A stretch of 64,000 nt of DNA from Sulfolobaceae archaeon (lineage in GTDB: Archaea > Thermoproteota > Thermoprotei_A > Sulfolobales > Sulfolobaceae). This document shows positions 10,846 through 22,364 of this stretch, one piece after another. Positions within the stretch are counted from its first letter, which is position 1. Each line of letters starts with the position of its first letter. The notes under the pieces were generated by a model. It saw only the letters and a program-made list of their open reading frames with translations. It had not been told where the DNA came from and did no database searches. The translations under genes were made by a program, and so were the position numbers. The stretch covers positions 111,523 to 175,522 of the forward strand of contig JAPNVD010000027.1 in assembly GCA_026627305.1 (NCBI GenBank). Reading direction: 5' to 3'.

Positions 10846-12157
10846 TTGTCTGAAGCTTTTCGTTTATCTTATTTTCATATTCTTTTAAAGTTTTATTGTC
10901 TTCATCTAATCTTCTCTTATACTCCTCCAACATCTGTAAAACGCTTATAGGATTAGGGGAACCCATTGTAGCCTTTAAGTTAATAGAGTCTCCTATTTTT
11001 AAAGTTGACTGAAATAAGTTATTTTTTATTTTATTTGCTATTTCGAAGTAAGCCTTTCTATAAGGAATACCGTTCTTTATAGCCATTAGTTCAGCCTCAT
11101 CTGTAGCTAATGTGGAAGTATCGATATTTACGTTATCCTCCAGTACTTCTATGCCTTTAAATAAAGAGATCAAAACACTTATTGAACTTTTTACTATCTC
11201 TATACAATTCCAATAATGTTTATTCATCTCTTGAAAATCTAAGTTATAGCCTGTTGGTGTTGCCTTATATATGGTTAATAACGAAGTAAGTTCGCCTATG
11301 CATTCTCCAGCCCTAGCTCTTAAAACTTCCATAGTTACCGGGTTTCTCTTTTGAGGCATAAGGCTACTTGTACTAACATGTGAGTCCGGAAGTTTTACAT
11401 ATTTGAGGGAAGAGAAAATTACAAGATCTTCAGCTATCTTACTAAATACTAACATCAAATTTGTTAGTTCACTAACTATAGAAATTAGATCAAGTCTTGA
11501 AGAAGTGGCAGATAGTGTGTTTAAGACTATGCCATCAAATCCCAGTAGTTCAGCTTCTTCATTCCTATCTATTTTTACATTACTTCCAACAATAGCTCCA
11601 GATCCTAGAGGAGACCTATTTACGTTTTTCAACTTTTCGAAGATTATCCTCCATAATGGATTTAATTCCTCAACTATATATGTCAAATAATGAGCAAAAG
11701 TTGAGGGTTGTGCTTGTTGAAGGTGAGTGAATGTAGGAAATAAGGTGTTAATATGTTCTTTTGCCTTTTCTAATATCACGCTTCTAAGCTCGTTTAGGCT
11801 TTTTAAAATTTCGACCAGCTCTTTTCTAGTTTTTAACCTTAAAGCCGTAGCTACGTGGTCGTTTCTACTTCTACCTAAACCTATGCTTCCTCCTTCTTCT
11901 CCAAGCTTACTTATTAGAAAAGATTCTAACTCTTCATGAATATCTTCAAATCTTTTATTAGGATCGTGTTTAAAGTCCTTGACCGCTTTCAACAGTTTAC
12001 ATTCTAATTCCTCACTGATGTAATTTGCGTTCTTAAGGGCTATGATGTGGGCTATCATTGTTAATTTTACTTCATCCTCTATATAGATATCTGTATCCAT
12101 TGATGAAGTGTAGCTATAGACCTCGTCCTTATTCGAACCCCAGCTTCTATATAGCAA
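10814..12157 (-). CDS. argH: argininosuccinate lyase
   Basis: A 447-residue member of the fumarase/aspartase superfamily. It splits argininosuccinate into arginine and fumarate, the last arginine step. Conserved features are [11 protein letters not shown] (residues 94-104), [14 protein letters not shown] (144-157) and the flexible signature loop [12 protein letters not shown] (262-273). It starts with TTG one nucleotide after the argG stop and ends inside carA, so translation is coupled. It is active as a cytosolic tetramer in the family. The length is normal and the catalytic motifs are intact. Confidence 0.96.
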   Translation of the reverse strand: MLYRSWGSNKDEVYSYTSSMDTDIYIEDEVKLTMIAHIIALKNANYISEELECKLLKAVKDFKHDPNKRFEDIHEELESFLISKLGEEGGSIGLGRSRNDHVATALRLKTRKELVEILKSLNELRSVILEKAKEHINTLFPTFTHLQQAQPSTFAHYLTYIVEELNPLWRIIFEKLKNVNRSPLGSGAIVGSNVKIDRNEEAELLGFDGIVLNTLSATSSRLDLISIVSELTNLMLVFSKIAEDLVIFSSLKYVKLPDSHVSTSSLMPQKRNPVTMEVLRARAGECIGELTSLLTIYKATPTGYNLDFQEMNKHYWNCIEIVKSSISVLISLFKGIEVLEDNVNIDTSTLATDEAELMAIKNGIPYRKAYFEIANKIKNNLFQSTLKIGDSINLKATMGSPNPISVLQMLEEYKRRLDEDNKTLKEYENKINEKLQTIEKVVLHCAM

Positions 12158-12158
12158 T

Positions 12159-13334
12159 TCAGATTCCTCTACTCTTTCTACTTAATAGAGAGTGCATTCC
12201 CCAGATTTCTATAAAACCTCTAGCCATCTCGTCTGTTGGATACCACCCCTTTGAATAGCTAGCTATAGATTCTGAATATGGTGAGTATTTAGATTCTCTA
12301 CCTAATATTCTAATAGAATTCCCTTCAACCTCCAGTTTTACCTCTCCTTCAACCCATTTATTCAACTCATCTCCAGTCTTTTGAAGCACTTCTCTTAATG
12401 GTTCAATCCATAAGCCTTGATAAACTAGATCTGACCATTGCTGATCAATGATTCTTTTAAACCTCAACTCGTGTGGTGTATATATCATCTTCTCTAGATC
12501 TTTATGTGCGGTTGTAAGGGCTAATGCAGCTGGTGCTTCATAAACTTCTCTGGATTTGAAGCCTACAACTCTGTTCTCCAAATGATCAATTCTACCGAAA
12601 CCGTAACTTCCTAGCTCGGTATTTAATATGCTTATAAGCTTTGAAAGCCTCATTTTTTCTCCGTTTAACGCTACTGGAACTCCTTTCTCGAATTCTATAC
12701 TAATCTTCAATTTTCCAGTCTTAGTTCTTCTTGTCCACTTAAAAGCGTCTTCAGGTACTTCAACACTGGGATCAGAGATCTGGTCACCCTCTATACTTCT
12801 GCCCCATAAATTCTCGTCTATGCTGTAAACCTTACTTTCCTCTTTTATGGGTATGTTATACTTCTTTGCATAGGCTATTTCTTCTTCTCTTGTCATTCCC
12901 CAGACTCTAGCTGGAGTAATTATCTTTACTTCAGGATATAACGCTTTGGCTGTGAGATCGAACCTAACTTGGTCATTTCCTTTTGATGTAGAGCCATGAG
13001 CAACATATTCAGTCCCTTCCCTTTTTGCTATTTCGATAACTTTCTCAACTATCAATGGTCTAGCTAATGCAGTGGAAAGTGGATAGGCATCTTCATAAAG
13101 GCCATTCATTTTTATACCAAATGTAATATATTTATCAGCAAACTCGTCTATAGCATCGATTGTATAATGTTTACTAGCTCCTGCTTCATAAGCTCTCTTC
13201 TCGATTTCTTCAAAATCCTCTTCTTGTCCTACGTTAACTGTAACTGTTATTACATCAGCATTATACTTCTCTTTAAGCCATCTTATAGAAACTGTTGTAT
13301 CTAGACCCCCAGAATAGGCCAGGACAATTTTCAT
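12159..13334 (-). CDS. argG: argininosuccinate synthase
   Basis: A 391-residue enzyme joining citrulline and aspartate with ATP. It opens with the PP-loop [15 protein letters not shown] (ATP pyrophosphatase motif) and carries [14 protein letters not shown] and [14 protein letters not shown], all typical of ArgG. The ATG at 13334 is the first gene of a five-gene operon (argG-argH-carA-carB-argX). The gene for ornithine carbamoyltransferase, which makes its citrulline, is not in the window. Confidence 0.97.
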   Translation of the reverse strand: MKIVLAYSGGLDTTVSIRWLKEKYNADVITVTVNVGQEEDFEEIEKRAYEAGASKHYTIDAIDEFADKYITFGIKMNGLYEDAYPLSTALARPLIVEKVIEIAKREGTEYVAHGSTSKGNDQVRFDLTAKALYPEVKIITPARVWGMTREEEIAYAKKYNIPIKEESKVYSIDENLWGRSIEGDQISDPSVEVPEDAFKWTRRTKTGKLKISIEFEKGVPVALNGEKMRLSKLISILNTELGSYGFGRIDHLENRVVGFKSREVYEAPAALALTTAHKDLEKMIYTPHELRFKRIIDQQWSDLVYQGLWIEPLREVLQKTGDELNKWVEGEVKLEVEGNSIRILGRESKYSPYSESIASYSKGWYPTDEMARGFIEIWGMHSLLSRKSRGI

Positions 13335-13368
13335 TTTTCTCAGACTTTAGCTAAGACATAAAATTCTA

Positions 13369-13377
13369 GCTTATAAA
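13369..13377 (-). promoter_or_regulatory. TATA box of the argG operon
   Basis: GTTTATAAG on the minus strand lies 39 nt before the argG ATG and runs into the first stop-codon region of the aminotransferase gene upstream (stop at 13379-13381). Predicted start of transcription is near 13347, a leader of about 13 nt. No strong palindrome flanks it. Confidence 0.5.
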
Positions 13378-13378
13378 C

Positions 13379-14578
13379 TTATTTTGTATGATTTTTACCT
13401 AAATCCTCCAATGCCTCAGAAACTTTCTCAATTCCTTTTTTGATCCTTTCAGGAGTTTCTGCAACAAACGAAAACCTTAAGGCAGAAGTATAAACTTCGC
13501 TAAAGTACGAACCAGGAACCGAAGCTACCCCATACTTTTCTAGTAACAGGTTTGAGAGGTAATCTCCGTTCAGTCCATATTCTTTAAAATCTGTAAACAC
13601 GAACATTGATCCTTTTGGTATTACGAATTTCGCACCAGGAAGCTTTGATCTTATCTCGCTTACCATTATATCCCTTCTCCTTCTATACTCTTCAACCACT
13701 CTTTTTATGTAGCTCATCCTCACCTCTGACCTGAGATACCTAGCTACCATATGTTGTGCAAAAGACGGTGGGCAGTAAACCATTTCTTCGTTTACAAGTT
13801 TAATTTTAGATATTACTTCTTTAGGACCATAAGCATAACCTAGTCTCCAGCCAGGTATTGCCGGATCCTTAGAGAAAGTATTTAGTGAGATTACATTGTT
13901 TGGTGCGTATTTATAAAGGTACTCGTGCTCTCCTTCATATATTAATGTCTTATAAGCCTCATCCGTTATTAGCCATATATCGTGATCCACAGCTATCTCT
14001 GCCAAAGCCTTAGCTGATTCGTGTGTTATTAGCCTTCCAGAAGGATTATCAGGGGTTACTATGATTATTGCTTTTGTCTTAGAAGTTATTTGTGACTTTA
14101 GCTTTTCAATATCAGGCTGGAATTCGTTCTCCATGCTTACATAATGCCTTACTATCTTGGCACCATAGTAATCTAGAAGTGGTTTATATCCGAAATAAGT
14201 TGGATCGAACAATATGACTTCGTCTCCAGGTTCAATGAGCGTAGCAAGAGTTGAAAACATAGCAGCTTGACCTCCAGCAGTAACTACAATACTATCAGGA
14301 TCTACATCAATTGAGGCTAATCTCTTAAGATCCTCTGATATCGCTTGTCTTAACTCGTATATTCCCTGGCTTGGTGTATAACCATATAGCTCCATTGATT
14401 CCACTTTCAAGAGTTGACCCATAAGTTCCCTAATCTCTATTGGTGGTGGTATGCTCGGTTGACCAGCAGAGAACACTATTATATCCCTATTTTCTCTCTT
14501 TAGCTTTTCTCTAATACTATCTATTTTTCTAGTAGGTGATTCTCTTAATAGATCAACTCTTTTTGCTAGGTCTTTCAT
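13379..14578 (-). CDS. class I/II PLP aminotransferase, AspC/LysN-like
   Basis: A 399-residue fold-type I aminotransferase. Motifs: SAGQPSIPPP and YGYTPSQGIYELRQAI (substrate and PLP pocket), TAGGQAAMF, VTPDNPSG with the Asn-Pro contact, ITDEAYK with the Asp-Tyr contacts, and NTFSKDPAIPGWRLGY with the PLP Lys and the substrate-carboxylate Arg. It sits directly upstream of argG on the same strand and diverges from the his operon. It could be aspartate aminotransferase, an aromatic aminotransferase, or the alpha-aminoadipate aminotransferase needed for the LysW lysine route; the sequence does not decide. Confidence 0.85.
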   Translation of the reverse strand: MKDLAKRVDLLRESPTRKIDSIREKLKRENRDIIVFSAGQPSIPPPIEIRELMGQLLKVESMELYGYTPSQGIYELRQAISEDLKRLASIDVDPDSIVVTAGGQAAMFSTLATLIEPGDEVILFDPTYFGYKPLLDYYGAKIVRHYVSMENEFQPDIEKLKSQITSKTKAIIIVTPDNPSGRLITHESAKALAEIAVDHDIWLITDEAYKTLIYEGEHEYLYKYAPNNVISLNTFSKDPAIPGWRLGYAYGPKEVISKIKLVNEEMVYCPPSFAQHMVARYLRSEVRMSYIKRVVEEYRRRRDIMVSEIRSKLPGAKFVIPKGSMFVFTDFKEYGLNGDYLSNLLLEKYGVASVPGSYFSEVYTSALRFSFVAETPERIKKGIEKVSEALEDLGKNHTK

Positions 14579-14598
14579 CAGACACTATTAATTGTTAT

Positions 14599-14607
14599 AA
14601 TATAAAA
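14599..14607 (-). promoter_or_regulatory. TATA box of the aminotransferase gene
   Basis: TTTTATATT on the minus strand is centred 25 nt before the ATG at 14578, the spacing expected for a leaderless archaeal mRNA. The divergent his promoter lies in the same 125-bp gap; AGTATAATCA at about 14668-14677 is its best TATA candidate. Confidence 0.5.
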
Positions 14608-14703
14608 GTTTTCATGTCCTAAATTGAAAAGTATAAGTATAAGATAAATTTATTTACTAACGCAAAAGTATAATCACAGTGGTCTTAAATTGCATCAAAA
14701 GAT

Positions 14704-15747
14704 GTGAAGAAGGACATACAAAATCTACTTCCTAATTCTGGTGAAGGATATAAGTATAGGGATATCAGTAAAGGGATAAGGTTACATCTTAACGAATCCC
14801 CCTTTAGTCCACCCGACTTTATAATACAAGAGGTAGCAAAGATCCTATCAAACGGAAACAGATATCCTAGTTCAGAGTATTACCAACGTTTAAAAGAAGC
14901 CGCGGCACGATATGTTAATCTTGAACCAGATTATATAATGCCAACTTCGGGATCAGACAACGCGATAAAAGCTGTTATATTCAATTTGATTAAATCTAAT
15001 GGAAAGATGGTTATTAACGAACCTTCTTTTAGTATGTATGAAATTTATGCTAAGTCAAGGGGAGTTAATTTAGTAAAAGTAAACTTGAGGGAAGGTGAGG
15101 AATACTGGTATCAGGATAACGAAAGATTGTTAGAAGAGGCTAAAGACGCTGATCTTGTTGCTATCGATGATCCAAATAACCCTACTGGTTCTCCTATGAT
15201 AGGTGGTAAAAAGGAATTCATAGAGGAGCTAGTAAATAAGACTAAGGGATTCGTATTAATAGATGAGGCGTATTATGAGTTTGCAGGTTATACTGTTGTG
15301 GATTTAGTGAAGGATTATCCAAACCTTTTGGTAACGAGAACACTGAGTAAAGCATTTTCGTTAGCAGGATTTAGAATAGGATATCTGATTGGAAATCCAA
15401 AGGTTATAAAAACCCTTAACGCTTCAAGTGGACCTTTTGAGCTTTCTTTACCGTCAACTATAGCAGGCACTGTCGCATTAGAGAATCCAAGCTACGCCAG
15501 AGAAGTGGCTAGAATTATAAACGATAATAGGGAATACCTTTACGCTAAGTTAAAGGATTTAGGGTTTAAGGTGTATCGTTCATTAACTAATTTCTTGTTA
15601 ATTAAGGACGAAAAGCATGACCTTATGGAATACTTGATGCAGAAAGGGATAGCAATAAAGAAGTTTTATGATAAATATTACAGAATAAGCATAGGCACAC
15701 GAGAAGATTGTGATAGAGTAGTTGAAGCCCTGAGTGAACTGAAATGA
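14704..15747 (+). CDS. hisC: histidinol-phosphate aminotransferase
   Basis: A 347-residue class II PLP aminotransferase acting on imidazole-acetol phosphate. Typical features: GIRLHLNESPFSPP, NRYPSSEYYQRLKEAAARY, SGSDNAIKAVI, DDPNNPTGSP, IDEAYYEFAG, and TLSKAFSLAGFRIGYLIG with the PLP Lys. The start is a GTG that overlaps an ATGTGA start-stop pair, so the ATG at 14702 is not usable in this frame. It is the first gene of an unbroken nine-gene his operon and overlaps hisG by 4 nt. Confidence 0.95.
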   Translation: MKKDIQNLLPNSGEGYKYRDISKGIRLHLNESPFSPPDFIIQEVAKILSNGNRYPSSEYYQRLKEAAARYVNLEPDYIMPTSGSDNAIKAVIFNLIKSNGKMVINEPSFSMYEIYAKSRGVNLVKVNLREGEEYWYQDNERLLEEAKDADLVAIDDPNNPTGSPMIGGKKEFIEELVNKTKGFVLIDEAYYEFAGYTVVDLVKDYPNLLVTRTLSKAFSLAGFRIGYLIGNPKVIKTLNASSGPFELSLPSTIAGTVALENPSYAREVARIINDNREYLYAKLKDLGFKVYRSLTNFLLIKDEKHDLMEYLMQKGIAIKKFYDKYYRISIGTREDCDRVVEALSELK

Positions 15748-16604
15748 GGATTGCAATACCAAATAAAGGTAGGCTCTTACAGCCTACGTTAGACTTTCTA
15801 TCCTCAGTTGGTATAAAGTCTTTAGCTAGCGATGAAAGGGCATTGATGGTTCCAACTAACTGGGAGGATATCCAGCTTGTGATGGTTAGAACTGAAGATA
15901 TACCTAATATAGTAGAGTCAGGAGCTGTAGATTTAGGTATAACTGGTCATGATTATGTTCTGGAAAGTAAGGCTGATGTGGAAGAGCTAATAAAGTTAGA
16001 TTACGGTAAATCCAAGATAGTATTAGCAATACCTGCAAGTTTTGGAGTTAAGTCTGTTGAAGAGCTTAGGGGTAAGGAAATAAGGATTGCAACAAAGTAT
16101 TACAATATTGCTAAAAACTATTTAGAAAATAAGGGGATAAAAGCTAAAATTGTGAAGATAAGTGGAGCTGCAGAAGTAATGCCATCATTAGGGGCTGCTG
16201 ATGCTATAATTGATGCGATGAACACTGGAACTACCTTAAAACTTCATGGATTAATCCCCATTGACACTATTATGGAGTCCTATGCTGTAGTCATAGCTAA
16301 TAAGAGATGGCTTTACAATGATAATGCTGATAAAATTAACAATGTTTTAACAATGATGAAAGGGGCTCTAGTTGCTAAAGGTAAAAAGATGATTTTCATG
16401 AACGTCCCAAATGACGTATTAGACGCTGTAATATCTTCATTACCTGCAATGTTGTCTCCAACTATCGCGAAACTTAGCAAAGTAGATGCATGGGAAGTAA
16501 TAAGTGTAGTAGACGAGGAGATGCTGCCTGATATAATTGCTAAAGTGAAGTCTGCTGGAGCTAGAGATATCGTAGTGGTAAATATAGAGAAGGTGATAAA
16601 ATAG
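15744..16604 (+). CDS. hisG: ATP phosphoribosyltransferase, long form
   Basis: A 286-residue enzyme for the committed step: ATP plus PRPP to phosphoribosyl-ATP. It starts MRIAIPNKGRL, carries the DLGITGHDYV loop, and the PRPP site lies near ISGAAEVMPSLGAADAIIDAMNTGTTL. The C-terminal 75 residues form the ACT-like domain of long-form HisG, which binds histidine for feedback control. No HisZ is therefore needed. Its ATG overlaps the hisC stop by 4 nt. Confidence 0.96.
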   Translation: MRIAIPNKGRLLQPTLDFLSSVGIKSLASDERALMVPTNWEDIQLVMVRTEDIPNIVESGAVDLGITGHDYVLESKADVEELIKLDYGKSKIVLAIPASFGVKSVEELRGKEIRIATKYYNIAKNYLENKGIKAKIVKISGAAEVMPSLGAADAIIDAMNTGTTLKLHGLIPIDTIMESYAVVIANKRWLYNDNADKINNVLTMMKGALVAKGKKMIFMNVPNDVLDAVISSLPAMLSPTIAKLSKVDAWEVISVVDEEMLPDIIAKVKSAGARDIVVVNIEKVIK

Positions 16605-16605
16605 G

Positions 16606-17319
16606 ATGAGCATTGAAATCATACCAAGTATTGATATAAGTAATGGAAATGCCGTAAAAAGGATAAGAGGAAAAAGAGGTAGTGGTATTACAATAGGGGA
16701 TGCTAAGAAAGTTGCTGAGGATATATTTTCATTAGGATATGATAAAATCCATATTATTGATTTGGATGCTGCAGAAAGAATCGGTAATAACGAGAGTATA
16801 ATTAGAGAAATAGTCAAGATGGGCTTCAAATATGTACAGGTAGGCGGTGGAATTGATGATCCTCAAAAGGCAGATAGGCTAGTCTCTTTGGGGGTATCTC
16901 GTATAATATTGTCTACAGTTGTCTTTAGCAATATCGATGTAACTAGGAACATTATAAAGGAGGTAGGTGGGGATAAAATAATAGTTTCACTAGATTATAA
17001 TTCTAGCGCCACTATAATGATTAAGGGTTGGAATTTACCCTCAGTATCGATCTATGATGCCATAGATCTTGTGAATTCCATAGAGCCAAACGGTGTTATA
17101 TTTACTTATATTAATAATGAAGGATTGATGAGGGGTATAGATGCTAAAGTTAAAGAGTATGTAGCTATGTTAAACGATGCGATAAGGATAAGAGAGTACT
17201 CTGGAGGTGTTAATAGCATTGATGACTTAAAGCTTCTTAAAGAATACGGGTTTAATTACGCAATAGTTGGTATGGCATTTTACACTGGTAGACTTAAGGG
17301 TGTGAGCATTGTCAGCTAG
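16606..17319 (+). CDS. hisA: ProFAR isomerase (phosphoribosylformimino-AICAR ribotide isomerase)
   Basis: A 237-residue TIM barrel of the HisA/HisF family. It opens with IIPSIDISNGNAVKRIRGKRG, holding the first catalytic Asp. Phosphate-binding loops are VGGGIDDP and the C-terminal YSGGVNS and VGMAFYTG. It catalyses the Amadori isomerisation of ProFAR. It starts one nucleotide after hisG and ends overlapping hisB by 11 nt. It is distinct from hisF downstream, so the two have not been merged. Confidence 0.95.
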   Translation: MSIEIIPSIDISNGNAVKRIRGKRGSGITIGDAKKVAEDIFSLGYDKIHIIDLDAAERIGNNESIIREIVKMGFKYVQVGGGIDDPQKADRLVSLGVSRIILSTVVFSNIDVTRNIIKEVGGDKIIVSLDYNSSATIMIKGWNLPSVSIYDAIDLVNSIEPNGVIFTYINNEGLMRGIDAKVKEYVAMLNDAIRIREYSGGVNSIDDLKLLKEYGFNYAIVGMAFYTGRLKGVSIVS

Positions 17320-17893
17320 AAAGGCTTATAAAATAAGGGAGACAAAGGAGACCAAGGTTGAAGTATCACTAGATTTAGACGAAGAAGGGGATGTGGTGGT
17401 GAATACTCCTGTTCCATTCTTTAACCATATGCTTACTACTCTTGGCACCTATATGGGCTGTAGTCTAGTCATCAATGCTATTGATAAATTAAATTATGAT
17501 GATCATCATGTTGTGGAGGACGTGGCAATAGTTTTAGGTGAAGCATTGAAGGATGCTTTAGGTGATAAGAAGGGGATAAAGAGGTTCTCAAGTATAGCAT
17601 TACCTATGGATGAGACATTGGTGTTAGTAGCTTTAGATATATCAAATAGAGGGATGGCTTTAGTTAACTTGAAGTTGAAGAGGGAAATGATAGGAGGTCT
17701 CTCTACAGAGAACGTCTATCACTTCTACAAAACTTTTGCCACTAATGCAGGGATAACTCTTCATATTATGACGCTAAGAGGTAAAAATACTCATCATATA
17801 ATTGAAGCATCATTTAAGGGTCTTGGTTTAACCCTCTATGAAGCCACTAGAGTAGTGGGCTCTAAAGTTAGAAGTACGAAGGGGGTTATATGA
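17309..17893 (+). CDS. hisB: imidazoleglycerol-phosphate dehydratase
   Basis: A 194-residue single-domain IGP dehydratase. Manganese-binding motifs are visible: [30 protein letters not shown] and [14 protein letters not shown]. It lacks the N-terminal histidinol-phosphatase domain of enterobacterial HisB, so that activity must come from elsewhere. It overlaps hisA by 11 nt and hisF by 4 nt, in keeping with one polycistronic mRNA. Confidence 0.96.
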   Translation: MSARKAYKIRETKETKVEVSLDLDEEGDVVVNTPVPFFNHMLTTLGTYMGCSLVINAIDKLNYDDHHVVEDVAIVLGEALKDALGDKKGIKRFSSIALPMDETLVLVALDISNRGMALVNLKLKREMIGGLSTENVYHFYKTFATNAGITLHIMTLRGKNTHHIIEASFKGLGLTLYEATRVVGSKVRSTKGVI

Positions 17894-18645
17894 CTACTAA
17901 GAGGATTATAGCTTGTTTAGATGTTAAGGACGGAAGAGTAGTAAAAGGGGTGAATTTCCTTAACCTTAAAGATAAGGGAGATCCTGTAGAGCTAGCCAGT
18001 AGATATGAGGAAGAAGGGGCTGATGAGATCGTTTTCTTAGATATTTCAGCAACCATAGAGGGTAGAAAGACACTACTAGAAGCGGTTAAAAATACGGCGA
18101 GCGTGTTATCAATACCATTAACAGTAGGAGGGGGTATAAGAACTTTAGATGACGTTTCTAGATTGTTAGCTAATGGAGCAGATAAGGTTAGCATTAATAC
18201 GGCAGCTGTTGAAAACAAACAGCTTATTAGCATTGCTTCTAGGGAATTCGGTGCCCAGGCTATTGTTGTGGCTATAGACGCTAAAAGAATTAACGATAAG
18301 TGGATAGTTTTTACTAAATCAGGAACGTACAATACAGGATTGGATGCGGTAAAATGGGCTTCTGAAGTTGAAAGGTTAGGTGCTGGTGAGATCTTGCTTA
18401 CAAGTATCGATAGGGATGGGACAAGAGATGGGTATGATTATGAGTTAACCAAAAAGGTTGTAGATGTAGTAAAGATACCTGTTATTGCAAGCGGTGGTGC
18501 AGGTAAAATGGAGCACTTTTACCAAGTCTTCAGTTATAGCAATGCTGATGCAGCCTTAGCTGCTGGTATATTCCATGATGGAGTTATCAGAATTCGAGAA
18601 TTAAAGAAGTATTTGCTACAAAGGGGAATTGAGGTGAGATTATGA
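17890..18645 (+). CDS. hisF: imidazole glycerol phosphate synthase, cyclase subunit
   Basis: A 251-residue TIM barrel. It starts [20 protein letters not shown] with the catalytic Asp. Phosphate loops are [11 protein letters not shown] and [12 protein letters not shown], and [13 protein letters not shown] carries the second catalytic Asp. It works with HisH (20115-20711), which passes it ammonia to form IGP and AICAR. The AICAR made here can enter the purine route encoded by purP about 30 kb downstream. Confidence 0.97.
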   Translation: MTTKRIIACLDVKDGRVVKGVNFLNLKDKGDPVELASRYEEEGADEIVFLDISATIEGRKTLLEAVKNTASVLSIPLTVGGGIRTLDDVSRLLANGADKVSINTAAVENKQLISIASREFGAQAIVVAIDAKRINDKWIVFTKSGTYNTGLDAVKWASEVERLGAGEILLTSIDRDGTRDGYDYELTKKVVDVVKIPVIASGGAGKMEHFYQVFSYSNADAALAAGIFHDGVIRIRELKKYLLQRGIEVRL

Positions 18646-19844
18646 AACTGGTATATTCATTACCAGATAAGAGGCTAAGCGATTTTTCAGGTATACTCGA
18701 TAAAGTGAGAGTGATTATAGAGAACGTAAGGAAAAATGGGGATAAGGCAATTCTACAGTATGAGGAGCTTTTTGATGGTGTAAAACTAAGTTCCATAAAA
18801 GTCGATTATAAAACCTTAGAGGATTCTTCAGAAAGGCTGCCAAACGATACGAAGTATTTCATTGATCTCATCTATAACAATCTTCAGAATTTCTATGAGG
18901 CTATGAAACCTAAGGGATTTGAACTAAATAAGGGCAAGAGTAAGGTTGGATTGATGTGGAAAGCTATAGAAAGAATAGGGATCTATGTTCCAGGAGGCAG
19001 GCATCCTTACCCTTCTTCTCTATTAATGGCAGGAATTCCTGCAAAGGTAGCAGGCGTTAAAGAGATATATGTTTCAACACCGCCCACTAAGGAAGGGGGA
19101 ATAGACCCTGCAATTGCTTATATTTCGCTTAAGCTCGACGTTAGAGAGGTATATTTGATGGGTGGAGCCCAAGCTATAGCCGCCTTTGCTTATGGAACTG
19201 AGACCGTAAAAAAGGTTTATAAGGTAGTGGGACCAGGAAGTGTATATGTTCAGGCAGCTAAGTCTCTTGTGAGAGATGTAGTTGAGATTGATGGTATAGA
19301 GGGTCCCACTGAATTAGTTGTGATAGCAGATGATTCTGCAAATCCAAGAAATGTATTAAATGACCTAATAGCCCAAGGAGAGCACGGCAAAGACACTTTG
19401 CTTGTGCTAATTTCAATCTCCGAAAGGTTAATCGATGAAATAGGAAAAATGGCAAAAGATTATGAGTCCGATAACACTATCTACATAGTGAAGGTGAACT
19501 CAATTGACGAAGCGATAAAACTAGTAAACGAAATAGCTCCTGAACATTTGTCGCTAAACGTTAAAGATGCTGATAAGTATCTAGATCAAATCGAAAATGT
19601 TGGTGCTGTATCACTTTACGATTCTCCGCCTGCATCCATAGATTATGGTATAGGTCCAAATCATATACTTCCAACTAACGGATGGGCTAAGGTTAGGGGT
19701 GGTTTAACAGTTTATGACTTCCTCAAACCAGTTATGTATTATGGAGGGGAGATAGATAAAGAGTTGATCAAAGCCTTTGTAGCTTTAGCAAACTATGAGG
19801 GTTTTGTAATTCATGGAAAGAGTATAGGTGAGAGGAGTGTCTGA
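18642..19844 (+). CDS. hisD: histidinol dehydrogenase
   Basis: A 400-residue enzyme that oxidises histidinol to histidine with two NAD. Key stretches are [53 protein letters not shown] (zinc and catalytic residues of the QxEHG type), APEHLSLN and GPNHILPT. It is shorter than the bacterial average of about 430. It overlaps hisF by 4 nt and hisE by 17 nt. Confidence 0.96.
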   Translation: MKLVYSLPDKRLSDFSGILDKVRVIIENVRKNGDKAILQYEELFDGVKLSSIKVDYKTLEDSSERLPNDTKYFIDLIYNNLQNFYEAMKPKGFELNKGKSKVGLMWKAIERIGIYVPGGRHPYPSSLLMAGIPAKVAGVKEIYVSTPPTKEGGIDPAIAYISLKLDVREVYLMGGAQAIAAFAYGTETVKKVYKVVGPGSVYVQAAKSLVRDVVEIDGIEGPTELVVIADDSANPRNVLNDLIAQGEHGKDTLLVLISISERLIDEIGKMAKDYESDNTIYIVKVNSIDEAIKLVNEIAPEHLSLNVKDADKYLDQIENVGAVSLYDSPPASIDYGIGPNHILPTNGWAKVRGGLTVYDFLKPVMYYGGEIDKELIKAFVALANYEGFVIHGKSIGERSV

Positions 19845-20118
19845 AATTATTGATGAGCTATACAACGTTATACTCAATAGGATGAAGGAGAAACCTTCTA
19901 ATAGTTATACTGTAGAGCTTCTAAGTAAAGGTAAGGGCTACATTGCAAGAAAGGTTGGTGAAGAGGCTGTGGAAGTTATAGTCGCATCATTAAACGAGGG
20001 AAAAGAGAGGACTATAAGCGAGATAGCAGACTTAATGTACCATTTATTAGTGTTAATGGCAGTAGACGGCATATCTCCTCAGGATATATATGAAGAGTTG
20101 AGGAGGAGAAGGAGATGA
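19828..20118 (+). CDS. hisE: phosphoribosyl-ATP pyrophosphohydrolase
   Basis: A 96-residue all-alpha NTP pyrophosphohydrolase (MazG-like fold) that removes pyrophosphate from PR-ATP. The signature is GKGYIARKVGEEAVEVIVAS followed by EIADLMYHLLVLMAV. It is separate from HisI here, unlike bacterial fused HisIE. Its start lies inside the end of hisD and its stop overlaps hisH by 4 nt. Confidence 0.94.
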   Translation: MRGVSEIIDELYNVILNRMKEKPSNSYTVELLSKGKGYIARKVGEEAVEVIVASLNEGKERTISEIADLMYHLLVLMAVDGISPQDIYEELRRRRR

Positions 20119-20711
20119 AGGCTCTTATAATTAACTATGGTGTAGGCAATTTGTTTAGCATTTACTCAGGGTTAAGGAGGATAGGCTTTGATGTTTCAAT
20201 ATCTAATGAACCAAAGGAGGGATTTGATTTAATAGTCCTTCCAGGAGTCGGTTCGTTCTCAGCTGTAGCATCTTATTTAAGTAAGTACTATAACCAGTTA
20301 AACGAGTTTAGAAAGAACGGCATTGCTTTTTTAGGGGTTTGTCTAGGCATGCAGGTCATGTTCGAATATGGGACTGAAGGAGGTCCTTCTCGTGGGCTGG
20401 GTTGGATAAAGGGAAAGGTTGATAAGATCCATGTTGATGTTAAGCTGCCTCATATTGGCTGGGATAAACTATATTTAGTTAAAGAGGGCTGCGAGTTAAC
20501 AGAAGGTCTCAATAATGACTATGTATACTATGTTCACAGTTATATTGCGTATCCTGGAGAGGATGTGACGTATATGAAGAGCAAATATGGCATTGAATAC
20601 CCCGCATTGATCTGCAAGGATAATCTAATTGGGACACAATTTCATCCTGAGAAGAGCGGTGATGTTGGAAAAAGATTTCTAGAAAATCTAGCTAGGTGGT
20701 TAAGACGTTAA
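20115..20711 (+). CDS. hisH: imidazole glycerol phosphate synthase, glutaminase subunit
   Basis: A 198-residue class I glutamine amidotransferase. It starts ALIINYGVGNLFSIYSGLRRIG; the nucleophile Cys is in FLGVCLGMQVMFEYG and the triad His-Glu in GTQFHPEKSGDVG. It supplies ammonia to HisF. It overlaps hisE by 4 nt and hisI by 16 nt. Confidence 0.96.
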   Translation: MKALIINYGVGNLFSIYSGLRRIGFDVSISNEPKEGFDLIVLPGVGSFSAVASYLSKYYNQLNEFRKNGIAFLGVCLGMQVMFEYGTEGGPSRGLGWIKGKVDKIHVDVKLPHIGWDKLYLVKEGCELTEGLNNDYVYYVHSYIAYPGEDVTYMKSKYGIEYPALICKDNLIGTQFHPEKSGDVGKRFLENLARWLRR

Positions 20712-21079
20712 GGTTAAGCTTGGACGAGGCTAATAGGATTGCCGAGTCATTAAATTACAGACATGAATATAACACTATAATAGCTGTAGTCCAGGATGTG
20801 GAGACTAAAGAGATATTAATGGTAGGAAATATGAACAAAGAAGCTGTTATAAAAACGTTAACGACAGGCTACCTGCATTTATGGTCGTTGAGTAGAAATA
20901 AATTATGGAAGAAGGGTGAGACAAGCGGTAATTTCCAAATAGTTGAGGATATTAAAATCGATTGTGATGCAGACGCTGTAATTATTAAGGTCAAGCCCCT
21001 AGGTCCTGCATGTCATACAGGTAATTATTCTTGCTTTTATAGAGGTTATAACGATTTTATCAATTCAGCTAGAATGTAA
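20696..21079 (+). CDS. hisI: phosphoribosyl-AMP cyclohydrolase
   Basis: A 127-residue zinc enzyme that opens the adenine ring of PR-AMP. The family motif GPACHTGNYSCFYRG with its zinc Cys residues is at the C-terminus; SRNKLWKKGETSGNF is the substrate loop; and DCDADAVIIKV holds the Mg/Zn-binding Asp and Cys. The likely GTG start overlaps the end of hisH; a TTG at 20719 is an alternative. It is the last gene of the his operon. No histidinol phosphatase gene is present in the cluster. Confidence 0.95.
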   Translation: MVKTLRLSLDEANRIAESLNYRHEYNTIIAVVQDVETKEILMVGNMNKEAVIKTLTTGYLHLWSLSRNKLWKKGETSGNFQIVEDIKIDCDADAVIIKVKPLGPACHTGNYSCFYRGYNDFINSARM

Positions 21080-21080
21080 T

Positions 21081-21091
21081 ATTTTTATATT
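21081..21091 (+). promoter_or_regulatory. TATA box of leuC
   Basis: TTTTTATATTT in the 34-bp gap after hisI is centred about 27 nt before the leuC ATG at 21114, predicting a leaderless mRNA separate from the his operon. Confidence 0.5.
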
Positions 21092-21113
21092 TACAGTTTC
21101 GTAAATATTAACA

Positions 21114-22360
<1,247 letters not shown>

Positions 22361-22364
<4 letters not shown>

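Noticed and set aside
17886..18332. 148-codon minus-strand ORF opposite hisF
   Set aside because: Antisense shadow of hisF; hisF has all family motifs and operon context.
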